Source: YA12-FULL-51-18 sp041665305
GTDB lineage: Bacteria > Elusimicrobiota > Elusimicrobia > Elusimicrobiales > UBA9959
Length of the DNA: 5,994 bases
Direction of reading: 5' to 3'
Assembly (NCBI GenBank): GCA_041665305.1
Contig: JBAYJD010000085.1
Coordinates: 1-5,994 of the forward strand
Shown: positions 1-5,945 of the stretch, piece after piece
Layout of the letters: each line of letters opens with the position of its first letter
Position numbering within the stretch: position 1 is the first letter of the stretch
Made by a program: the position numbers and the translations under genes
Notes under the pieces: generated by a model
Database searches by the model: none
Told to the model about the DNA's origin: nothing
Seen by the model: the letters and a program-made list of their open reading frames with translations, nothing else

Positions 1-1
1 G

Positions 2-952
2 TTGCAGGCCAATATAAGCTCCTGGACGGATCTCCGCATAAAGGGAATAATACCCGACAGCGTGGTTACCGGCAGCAATACGGTGACAGTGGTCCGTGCC
101 GCCGCCGGCGGGCTGATAGTTTCAAATGCCGTACAGTTCTTTGTCCCCGGCGGATACGGTCCCGCGGCCCTGAGCCGGAAAGCGGCCCCGGCAGCTTCAG
201 GCGAACAGGAAGCCGAACTTGTGTTGTCGCCTGATTGGGGCGGCACGGTGGAAACCTCCGGGCGCAGCGCGGTGGTGGTGCCTGAGGGGGCATTGCCGGA
301 GGAAACCGTGATAAGAATAAGCGCGGATAACCCGGCCAAAGAAGCGCAGGACATTCGTAATAAAGCCGGTGCGGGGGCGTTCATAGCGCCTGTAGGTCCG
401 GCTGTGGCGTTCGGTCCTGAGGGTCTCAAGTTTAATAATGACGCCGAACTTCTGCTGCCGTACGAAACCTCCAGGTTGCCGAGAGGCAAGACCATAGGCG
501 ACCTGGCGATTTATTGGTGGGACGCGGAGAATAATGAATGGGTGATGCTGCCGTCGGAGACCGACGGTTCCCTGGCCAGGCTGAAGGCGAAGACGGGGCA
601 TTTCTCGGTTTATCAGGTGATGGCCAAAGGTGTTGTGCCGCTGGCGGCCGATCCCACATTTACGGCTGGCGAGCATTACGCCTATCCCAACCCGGCCAGG
701 CATAATAATCCTAAATTCCATTTTGAATGCGGGCAGGCCGACAGCGCGCATCTGACCGTGTATGACATAAGCGGGCACAAGGTATATGACGCCGACATGG
801 GCGTTGTGCAGACCATAGCCGGTAAATACGCCTATGAGTATACCTGGGAAGTGCACAATGCCGCCAGCGGAGTGTATCTCTATGTCCTGCGCGCCCGGAA
901 AGCCGCTTATGGCGATATAATTAAAAAAGGAAAAGTGGCGGTGGTGCGTTGA
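2..952 (+). CDS. Secreted multidomain protein, 3' part (TIG-like end, ZU5-like domain, C-terminal T9SS/FlgD-like sorting domain)
   Basis: The reading frame is open at the window's left edge, and its first visible residues are already mid-domain, so the true start lies upstream; the TTG at base 2 is not taken as a start. Residues here are numbered from that codon. Residues 1-48 (ISSWTDLRIKGIIPDS... then SNAVQFFV) look like the end of a TIG/IPT immunoglobulin-like domain. Residues about 78-207 resemble a ZU5 domain: GGTVETSG, the VPEGALPEET turn, an acidic-aromatic YWWDAENNEWVMLP stretch and a closing GHFSVYQV. Residues about 226-316 begin with YPNPA and contain LTVYDISGHKVY and ASGVYLYVLRA, then end in a basic KKGKVAVVR. 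That is the pattern of C-terminal FlgD-like or T9SS type A sorting domains. I infer a cell-surface or secreted protein. The specific role is unknown. The PorV/PorQ-like gene follows 48 bp later, probably in the same transcript. Confidence 0.85.
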   Translation: MQANISSWTDLRIKGIIPDSVVTGSNTVTVVRAAAGGLIVSNAVQFFVPGGYGPAALSRKAAPAASGEQEAELVLSPDWGGTVETSGRSAVVVPEGALPEETVIRISADNPAKEAQDIRNKAGAGAFIAPVGPAVAFGPEGLKFNNDAELLLPYETSRLPRGKTIGDLAIYWWDAENNEWVMLPSETDGSLARLKAKTGHFSVYQVMAKGVVPLAADPTFTAGEHYAYPNPARHNNPKFHFECGQADSAHLTVYDISGHKVYDADMGVVQTIAGKYAYEYTWEVHNAASGVYLYVLRARKAAYGDIIKKGKVAVVR

Positions 953-1000
953 ACATAAGCGGTCGGCAGGCCGCAGTTCGTAACCGGTAAGGAGCTCGGT

Positions 1001-1927
1001 ATGAGAAAATTGATTGTTATGACAGTGCTGGGGATCTGCTTATGCGTGACGGCACATGCTGAAATGTCATCCGAGGCGTTTTTAAAGATCGGGGCGGGGG
1101 CGAAGGCTTCGGCGCTCGGCAACGCATACACCGCCGCCGCTGAAGGCCCGGATGCCGTTTACTGGAACCCGGCGGGTATAGCGGGGAGCGACAAAACCGC
1201 CGTAACGCTTACGCATACCATACTTTATAACGAAGCAAGCCATGACTTTGCCGCGTTCAGCGCTAAAGCGCCGGGAGGAAATATAGGCGCTGCTATAACC
1301 TGGTTAAGTTATAGCGATCTTAACGGCAGGGATATAAACGGTCTGGCTTCCGGCGGTTTTTCAGCCGGTGATATGGCTTTAAGTCTGGCCTACGCTTCAA
1401 ACCTGGGTGCGGATATAAAGGCCGGTCTGGCCGGGAAATATCTCCACAGTAAAATAGGCCCGGATACCGGTGACGGCTTCGCCGTGGATGCCGGTATGAA
1501 GTGGTCTACGCCCATAAACGGGTTTAAAGCCGGGCTGGCGATGCAAAACCTGGGCCCGGAATTCAGATTTTCAGGTGATAAAAAGCCGTTGCCGATAGCC
1601 TGGGCCGCGGGGTTTGAATACAGCGGCCTGGAACGGTTTAAATTTTCATTGGACGGCAAGGTGCGGCCTGAAGACGGTGATGACGAATTATGTTTCGGGG
1701 CCGGCTATCAGGCGGCAAAAGCTTTAACCCTGCGGGCCGGCTACAACGGGAAAGCCGCTAAAGCGGGAAAGCAGAGCGGGGCCACAGGTTTAAAGGCGCT
1801 TGACAACCTGCGCGGGATAAGTGCCGGTTTTGGTGCGACATTCGGCGGCTTTGAGATTGATTACTCATTCACCCCATACGGCGAACTGGGCAACGCCCAG
1901 AGAATAACCCTGTCCGCGGAATTTTGA
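1001..1927 (+). CDS. PorV/PorQ (UPF0164)-like outer-membrane beta-barrel protein
   Basis: The 308-residue product starts with a clear signal peptide: MRK, then a hydrophobic core, with a likely cleavage after AHA at residue 20. The mature N-terminus carries the hallmark of the PorV/PorQ/UPF0164 family: FLKIGAGAKASALGNAYTA (27-45), then GPDAVYWNPAGIAG (49-62). The rest alternates short amphipathic strands and turns and ends in Phe308, as expected of an outer-membrane barrel. The start is well supported: AAGGAG lies at 989-994, six bases before ATG. In Bacteroidota, PorV is an outer-membrane component that shuttles T9SS cargo. Many Elusimicrobiota and related genomes carry paralogues of unproven function, so a true T9SS role here is inference. 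Support comes from the gene immediately upstream, which encodes a protein with a sorting-like C-terminus. A related FadL/OmpP1-like transport role is the main alternative. Confidence 0.88.
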   Translation: MRKLIVMTVLGICLCVTAHAEMSSEAFLKIGAGAKASALGNAYTAAAEGPDAVYWNPAGIAGSDKTAVTLTHTILYNEASHDFAAFSAKAPGGNIGAAITWLSYSDLNGRDINGLASGGFSAGDMALSLAYASNLGADIKAGLAGKYLHSKIGPDTGDGFAVDAGMKWSTPINGFKAGLAMQNLGPEFRFSGDKKPLPIAWAAGFEYSGLERFKFSLDGKVRPEDGDDELCFGAGYQAAKALTLRAGYNGKAAKAGKQSGATGLKALDNLRGISAGFGATFGGFEIDYSFTPYGELGNAQRITLSAEF

Positions 1928-1957
1928 AATCCGATGAAATCCGGTGGAAATCCGGTG
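1926..1957 (+). repeat. Short tandem repeat overlapping the porV-like stop codon
   Basis: Three consecutive units read gaaatccgat (1926-1935), gaaatccggtg (1936-1946) and gaaatccggtg (1947-1957). The first unit begins inside the TGA stop codon (1925-1927). The last one forms most of the left arm of the inverted repeat at 1949-2044. The units are direct observations. They could be slippage or duplication of an element end; no function is visible. Confidence 0.75.
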
Positions 1958-2044
1958 ACACAGAACTTATATCAATGCCGTAACTCTGATACCGGTAAAC
2001 ATGCCGTTGCACGATCAAGGAATTAAGTTGTATGTCACCGGATT
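1949..2044. repeat. 96-bp element with 25-bp imperfect terminal inverted repeats (possible small MITE)
   Basis: The outer 12 bases, aatccggtgaca (1949-1960), are the exact reverse complement of 2033-2044. Carried inward to 1973 and 2020, the two 25-base arms match at 21 positions, including an uninterrupted six-base block (1964-1969 with 2024-2029). The 46-base interior has no ORF. No convincing target-site duplication is seen at the borders. The arms are much longer than a usual terminator stem, the spacer is long and no T-run follows, so a non-autonomous transposon end pair is more likely than a terminator. A structured RNA is the alternative. Confidence 0.6.
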
Positions 2045-2110
2045 ACTTAGGCTCATGTTGCGTCGAATAATTCCCAGAATAATTATCATTGCTTTCGCGA
2101 TCCTTAATAA

Positions 2111-2139
2111 TTGTTAAAATGTATAAGGCTCCGTATAAC
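2111..2139 (+). promoter_or_regulatory. Candidate sigma-70-type promoter for the deacetylase-transferase-epimerase operon
   Basis: TTGTTA (2111-2116, four of six to the consensus) and TATAAC (2134-2139, five of six) are separated by 17 bases, within an AT-rich stretch that stands out from the GC-rich surroundings. Transcription would begin near 2146 and leave a leader of about 70 bases. This is a consensus match only. The organism's promoter code is unknown. Confidence 0.45.
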
Positions 2140-2155
2140 GGCTGGAACGACGGCG

Positions 2156-2195
2156 CCGGAACGGTTTTTACATTGTGCGGATAGAAAACCGTCGG
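2156..2195 (+). promoter_or_regulatory. Leader hairpin upstream of the LmbE-type gene
   Basis: acggtttt (2161-2168) pairs perfectly with aaaaccgt (2185-2192). Three further G-C pairs (2156-2158 with 2193-2195) extend the stem beyond a two-base bulge, around a 16-base loop (2169-2184). It ends five bases before the GGGGGA ribosome binding site (2201-2206). It lacks a following T-run directly abutting the stem, so it is not a standard terminator. It may influence leader stability or translation of the operon; that is inference. Confidence 0.4.
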
Positions 2196-2214
2196 ACAAC
2201 GGGGGATTTTTGCG

Positions 2215-2841
2215 ATGAACATATTAGGCATCGGCGCGCATCCGGACGACCTGGAATTCGGCTGCGGCGGCATCTTTACCAAGCTGGCCGGGAACGGACA
2301 TAAAATAAATATGCTGGTCATGACCGGCGGGGATGTGGGCGGCCTCGCGGAAGTGCGCAGGACCGAGCAGGAAAAGGCGGCGAAACTTTTGAAGGCCCGC
2401 CTCTTCTGGGGCGGTTTTATGGATACGGATGTGCCCATGAGCCGGGAACTTATACAGGCGATCGAGCGCCGCGTGGCTTTGATCAGGCCGGACCTGATCT
2501 TCGTCAACAGCGAGAACGACACCCACCAGGACCACCGGAATGTGGCTAAAGCGGTCATTACCGCCGCCCGGTATACCAAGAACCTTATTTTTTACGAGGT
2601 CCCGACTACGCTGAATTTCGCCCCGACGGCGTTTTCGGATATCGGCGCCGTGATCTCGGATAAGGTCCGGCTTTTAAAATGCCACCGTTCCCAGGTCTAC
2701 AAGACCAGGGTCAAGAACCTGTCCATTATAGAGACGGCCAAAAGCACGGCGGTATTCCGCGGCTACCAGGACCGCGTAAAATACGCGGAAGGCTTCACCC
2801 CGCAGCGCCTGCTTCTTGACCTCGTCCTGAATCTGAAATGA
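2215..2841 (+). CDS. LmbE/PIG-L family N-acetylglucosaminyl-type deacetylase
   Basis: The 208-residue product has the family's zinc-site motifs. GAHPDDLE at residues 7-14 supplies His9 and Asp12 as likely metal ligands, with Asp11 as the likely general base. HQDH at 104-107 supplies the third ligand, His107. EVRRTEQEKAAKLL (46-59) and the closing YAEGF (190-194) are also typical, and the length is normal for a bacterial member. The family hydrolyses the acetyl group from N-acetylglucosamine or related groups on small molecules, glycolipids or thiol precursors; the substrate cannot be read from sequence. No signal peptide is seen, so it is probably cytoplasmic. The start has GGGGGA at 2201-2206, eight bases upstream. 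The stop overlaps the next start in ATGA, suggesting translational coupling. Its partnership with a lipid-carrier sugar transferase makes an N-acetylhexosamine nucleotide or a polyprenyl-linked sugar a reasonable substrate guess. Confidence 0.9.
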   Translation: MNILGIGAHPDDLEFGCGGIFTKLAGNGHKINMLVMTGGDVGGLAEVRRTEQEKAAKLLKARLFWGGFMDTDVPMSRELIQAIERRVALIRPDLIFVNSENDTHQDHRNVAKAVITAARYTKNLIFYEVPTTLNFAPTAFSDIGAVISDKVRLLKCHRSQVYKTRVKNLSIIETAKSTAVFRGYQDRVKYAEGFTPQRLLLDLVLNLK

Positions 2842-3989
2842 GCGACAAAAAACGCCTCTTTTCCCTGGCAAGTCTTGCAGCGCTCCTGCTGCTCCTTCCG
2901 TCCGGCGGCTTTTCGGCCTGGACCTGGGCCGAAGGCGTGCGCTGGATCTATCTTTTCCTGATAGCTTTTTTTTCCTGCCTGGTCCTTTCACCGGCCACCG
3001 TCTGGCTGGCCTGGCGCATAGGCGCCGTGGATATGCCGGACGAACGCAAAATCCATAACGCTCCGGTCCCCCGCATCGGGGGGCTGGCCGTTTACGCCGC
3101 TTTTCTCCTGACGGTGCTGCGCAATCAGCAGTTTTCAACGGAGCTTTGGGGGATCCTGCTGGGCGGGACCATGATCTTCGCGCTGGGTTTCGTGGACGAC
3201 CGGCGGCCGCTTTCGGCCGGCGTCAGGCTTTTCTGGCAGGTGGCGGCGTCGCTTGCCGTGGCGGTGTTCGGCCTGCATCTGAGCTTTCCCCTGAAGCTGC
3301 CCTTCGGCTATCCGGTATCTATTTTGCTTTCAGTGATCTGGCTGGTAGGCATAACCAACGCTTTTAATTTCATGGACGGCATAGACGGGCTGGCCTCCAG
3401 CATGGGGGCCGTGTGCGCGCTTTTGTTCCTGGGTCTCGGCTGGAATTCGGACCAGTACGCTTTGTCGTTCATGTCGGCAGCGCTGGCCGGGGCCTGCACG
3501 GGTTTTTTAGGAATAAACTGGCGTCCGGCCCGGGCTTTTCTGGGCGATTCCGGCTCCACTTTTATAGGGTTCATCCTGGGCTGCCTGGCGCTTTACGGCA
3601 GCTGGGCCACGAACAATCCCGTAGTGGCTATTTCCACACCGCTCCTGGTTTTGGGCATACCAATATTCGATATAATTTATACCACCGTTTCCAGGATCCG
3701 GAACGGCAGCGTGACCGATGTCCGGGGCTGGCTTGAATACACCGGGAAGGACCATTTTCACCACAGGCTTATGCACCTCGGGCTTAAGGTTGAACACACG
3801 GTGGGCTTCATAGTTCTTCTTAACATCTGCCTCGGGTTGGGCGCCTGGACCATGCGCCGCACAGTCACCACCGTGGGAACATGGCTTTTGCTGGCGCAGA
3901 GCGTGATCATCTTTATCATAGTGGTGGTGCTGATGCTGCTGGGCAGGGAAAGCACGCTCATGCCGCGCCGCAGGGGAGATAAAAAATGA
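2838..3989 (+). CDS. WecA/TagO/MraY-superfamily undecaprenyl-phosphate sugar-1-phosphate transferase
   Basis: This 383-residue polytopic membrane protein has about ten or eleven hydrophobic segments. It carries the superfamily motifs in order: DMPDERKIHNAPVPRIGG (65-82), FVDDR (118-122), NAFNFMDGIDGLASS (174-188), FLGDSGS (234-240), GIPIFD (273-278) and GKDHFHHRLMHLG (303-315). Asp120/121 and Asp180/183 are the expected Mg2+ and catalytic acidic residues. HFHH (306-309) matches the HxHH motif of the WecA/TagO branch, not MraY. The family transfers a HexNAc-1-phosphate, usually GlcNAc-1-P, from its UDP-sugar to undecaprenyl phosphate at the cytoplasmic face. This primes O-antigen, teichoic acid, enterobacterial common antigen or other glycans. 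The exact sugar is not determined. The start overlaps the upstream stop (ATGA) and lacks a good Shine-Dalgarno, which fits coupled reinitiation. The stop overlaps the next start in the same way. Confidence 0.92.
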   Translation: MSDKKRLFSLASLAALLLLLPSGGFSAWTWAEGVRWIYLFLIAFFSCLVLSPATVWLAWRIGAVDMPDERKIHNAPVPRIGGLAVYAAFLLTVLRNQQFSTELWGILLGGTMIFALGFVDDRRPLSAGVRLFWQVAASLAVAVFGLHLSFPLKLPFGYPVSILLSVIWLVGITNAFNFMDGIDGLASSMGAVCALLFLGLGWNSDQYALSFMSAALAGACTGFLGINWRPARAFLGDSGSTFIGFILGCLALYGSWATNNPVVAISTPLLVLGIPIFDIIYTTVSRIRNGSVTDVRGWLEYTGKDHFHHRLMHLGLKVEHTVGFIVLLNICLGLGAWTMRRTVTTVGTWLLLAQSVIIFIIVVVLMLLGRESTLMPRRRGDKK

Positions 3990-5062
3990 AAGAAACGGTG
4001 ATAACAAAAACTTCGGTGCGCAGCATCGACGCGGAGCTTTTTCAGCCTTTCACGATCTCAAGCGGATCGCATAAGCGGCTTGAAAATGTTTTGCTGGGCG
4101 TCAGGACCAGGGAAGGGGTCTGGGGCTGGGGCGAGGCCGCCATCGCGCCGCATATAACCGGCGAGACCAGGGAGCAAACGCTCGCCAATCTGCAAAAGAC
4201 GGCGGCCTGGCTTGAGGGCCGCGATGTCGCGGATTATGCGGGCCTGCTGGCGGGCCTTGAAGAACGGCTTGAAAGCAACCGCTGCGCCCTGGCCGCCGCC
4301 GGCATGGCGCTCCTGGACGCGCTGACCCGTTCGTTAAAAATGCCGCTCTGGCGGCTGTACGGTTCCAGGCCCTCCATGATACGGACGGATATAACCGTGG
4401 TCATAGGCACCGTGGCCCAGGCCTACGATTTTGCGTTTCAGATGCGCAAGCGGGGGTTTAAGATCTTCAAGGTGAAGACGGGGACCAACCGCGACGCCGA
4501 CTTCGGGCGCATAGCCGCGGTCAGGAGGGCGGCTCCCAAGGCGGAGATCTATCTGGATTTCAACGGGGCGTATGACGCCAAGACCGCGGAACGGTTCGTG
4601 GCGGAGCTGGGCCGGCACGGCATCGTTCCGGGCGTGGTGGAGCAGCCTGTGGCCAAAGACGACCGCGAAGGGCTCCGCTACCTTTCCAGGAAGCTTAAGA
4701 TCCCCGTCTGCGCCGACGAGTCCGCCTATTCGGTCGCGGACGCGGTGGAATTGATAAAGAAAAAACAGGCCACGGCCATAAATATAAAACTCGCCAAATT
4801 CGGCCTGCTGCGCGCGCGCGAAGTCTGGGCGCTGGCCAGGGCCGCCGGGGTCAAGCTTATGATGGGAGAGATGCTTGAGACCGAGCTCGCCTCCGCGTGC
4901 GCGGCCCAGTTCGCCGCCGGGCTCGGCGGATTCGACTTCATAGACCTGGATACGCCGCTGCTGATAAAAGACAAGGTTTTACGCGGCGGGCGGTACATTT
5001 CTTCAGACGGCGTATACGATGTCCCTGCCATAAAAGCCGGGATCGGTTATGCGCCTAAGTAG
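3986..5062 (+). CDS. Dipeptide epimerase (enolase superfamily, L-Ala-D/L-Glu epimerase-like)
   Basis: The 358-residue product has the muconate-lactonizing-enzyme subgroup architecture: an N-terminal capping domain (to about 125), then a TIM barrel. Visible active-site features are KVK (162-164, the KxK catalytic lysine), three acidic metal ligands at Asp191 (DFN), Glu219 (VEQP) and Asp244 (CADES), and the opposite-face Lys268 in NIKLAK. Near the C-terminus FIDLDTPL (318-325) contains the DxD motif (Asp320, Asp322). In characterised dipeptide epimerases this motif binds the substrate's N-terminal ammonium, which favours that function over muconate cycloisomerase or o-succinylbenzoate synthase. 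The known reaction epimerises the C-terminal residue of L-Ala-D-Glu from murein peptides, but relatives act on other dipeptides. AGGGGAG (3972-3978) lies seven bases before the ATG, which overlaps the transferase stop as ATGA. GG after the NIKLxK motif is GL here, a small deviation. Confidence 0.9.
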   Translation: MKETVITKTSVRSIDAELFQPFTISSGSHKRLENVLLGVRTREGVWGWGEAAIAPHITGETREQTLANLQKTAAWLEGRDVADYAGLLAGLEERLESNRCALAAAGMALLDALTRSLKMPLWRLYGSRPSMIRTDITVVIGTVAQAYDFAFQMRKRGFKIFKVKTGTNRDADFGRIAAVRRAAPKAEIYLDFNGAYDAKTAERFVAELGRHGIVPGVVEQPVAKDDREGLRYLSRKLKIPVCADESAYSVADAVELIKKKQATAINIKLAKFGLLRAREVWALARAAGVKLMMGEMLETELASACAAQFAAGLGGFDFIDLDTPLLIKDKVLRGGRYISSDGVYDVPAIKAGIGYAPK

Positions 5063-5124
5063 GCGATGAACGCGGGAAGTTACCGCGCCGTACGGATCCT
5101 GGAAAAAGAGGAGCGGGGGATGTT

Positions 5125-5763
5125 ATGAAATACAAGATAATACTGGCCGCTTGCGCGCTGATGCTCCCGTACGGGGCATGGGGGCAGGCTGAGTTGAAAG
5201 AGCCGGCCTCGAGGCTGCCGGGGATGGCCGTTCCGGAACCGCCGAGGTTCTCCCGGTATTATTTTATTCTGGGCGGCGGCGCGGCTATCCCCTTCGGCGG
5301 GCACTGGGGCGATACGGACGCGGGCTTTAAACCTTCTCCGGCCATTACCGCAGCCGGCGCAAAAAAAGCGAATGAAATGTTGAGCTACGGACTTGAGGCT
5401 TCCTGTCTCACGGGCCATAAGAGCAGGTCCGTGCCGGAAATGAAGCTGCGCATCGTTTCGTTCACGCCTTTTTTACGGGCTTCGTACCAGGGTTCCGGGA
5501 AAACATATTATGGGATGCTTGGCGCTGGGATCTATAGCTGGACCCAGCCGGCTTTCAGCGCGGGCGGGGCCGATCATGCTTCCGATTCCGGTTCCAGTTT
5601 CGGAGTGAATATGGGCGGCGGGGTCGTTTATCCTTTGTGGGACGGCCTCCAGCTGGGCCTGGACCTGCGCTGGCATCACATCTTCACCATGCGCGGAGAG
5701 AATTTTGATGTAAGATCGGCCGACAATTTGGTCCCATCGGTCTTTTGTGTTTATGGTTTTTAG
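5125..5763 (+). CDS. Putative outer-membrane beta-barrel protein, function unknown
   Basis: I do not recognise the specific family. The 212-residue product has a signal peptide (MKYK, hydrophobic core, likely cleavage after AWG near residue 20). It then has a proline-rich linker (PASRLPGMAVPEPPRF) and a glycine- and aromatic-rich region of alternating residues, such as RYYFILGGGAAIPFGG, YYGMLGAGIYSW and FGVNMGGGVVYPLWDGLQLGLDLRWHHIF. It ends in Phe212. This is the look of a small 8-stranded barrel of the OmpA/OmpW/Opacity type, so outer-membrane location is inferred. Two purine-rich sites could serve as Shine-Dalgarno: AGAGGAG at 5107-5113 (11-base spacing) and GGGGGA at 5115-5120 (4-base spacing). 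The gene lies 62 bp after the epimerase, so readthrough from that operon is possible. Its TAG stop is four bases before the foldback element, and the final strand looks complete, so the insertion did not truncate it. Confidence 0.75.
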   Translation: MKYKIILAACALMLPYGAWGQAELKEPASRLPGMAVPEPPRFSRYYFILGGGAAIPFGGHWGDTDAGFKPSPAITAAGAKKANEMLSYGLEASCLTGHKSRSVPEMKLRIVSFTPFLRASYQGSGKTYYGMLGAGIYSWTQPAFSAGGADHASDSGSSFGVNMGGGVVYPLWDGLQLGLDLRWHHIFTMRGENFDVRSADNLVPSVFCVYGF

Positions 5764-5767
5764 TCTG

Positions 5768-5932
5768 GGAGCCTGTCCGACATAAGGAATTTTGGCTGCA
5801 ATCGCCGTTTTTTGCCTGCACCTTTGTTGCGCGAAACTTACAGGTTCATTGGAGCCTGCGCGTTTCACGCAACTTCGGTTCGGCCTCAAAACCGTCGATT
5901 TCGCCCTAAAAACCTTATGTCGGACAGGCTCC
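5768..5932. mobile_element. 165-bp foldback MITE-like element with perfect 20-bp terminal inverted repeats
   Basis: The left end ggagcctgtccgacataagg (5768-5787) is the perfect reverse complement of 5913-5932. Pairing continues inward: 17 of 25 positions pair in 5788-5812 with 5888-5912. After a small offset, 11 of 12 pair in 5826-5837 with 5862-5873. A terminal stem of seven pairs (5841-5847 with 5852-5858, one of them a wobble) closes a four-base loop. The element is thus essentially one long imperfect hairpin and encodes no transposase. This fits a non-autonomous element mobilised in trans. The termini resemble the GAGCCTGTCC type seen in some DDE-transposase insertion sequences, but I cannot assign a family. 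It directly follows a gene end and could also act as a bidirectional transcription terminator. Confidence 0.8.
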
Positions 5933-5945
5933 TAGGAGCCTGTCC
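5922..5945. repeat. 24-bp perfect palindrome at the junction of two element ends
   Basis: The right end of the 165-bp element (ggacaggctcc, 5922-5932), a central TA (5933-5934) and the left end of the next element (ggagcctgtcc, 5935-5945) together read the same on both strands. The palindrome follows from the head-to-head abutment of two related termini, with only a TA between them. Confidence 0.85.

Noticed and set aside
197..856. A 219-codon open frame on the - strand across the ZU5-type gene
   Set aside because: It lies entirely opposite a well-supported domain-bearing gene, its translation is rich in Arg, His and Pro with no recognisable motif, and long antisense frames are common in GC-rich DNA.
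959..974. Short GCGG...CCGC inverted repeat between the first two genes
   Set aside because: Four base pairs with no T-run; the two genes are only 48 bp apart and are more likely cotranscribed.
1975..2007. Direct repeat atgccgt at 1975-1981 and 2001-2007 inside the 96-bp element
   Set aside because: A seven-base match over a short distance is easily due to chance, and no third copy is present.
2043..2579. A 178-codon open frame on the - strand over the intergenic region and the start of the LmbE-type gene
   Set aside because: Most of it is antisense to conserved zinc-site coding sequence, the composition is serine- and proline-rich without domain signals, and it would run through the promoter and the inverted repeat.
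3507..4007. A 166-codon open frame on the - strand opposite the transferase
   Set aside because: It is antisense to the conserved FLGDSGS and HFHH region, and its His- and Pro-rich translation looks like a shadow of membrane-protein codons.
5071..5087. Small hairpin after the epimerase (cgcgg pairing with ccgcg, seven-base loop)
   Set aside because: Only five base pairs and no following T-run; too weak to call a terminator in GC-rich sequence.
5473..5889. A 138-codon open frame on the - strand spanning the foldback element and the barrel gene
   Set aside because: It would begin inside the inverted-repeat element and run antisense to a signal-peptide-bearing gene. It has no transposase-like motif, so it is not evidence of an element-encoded protein.
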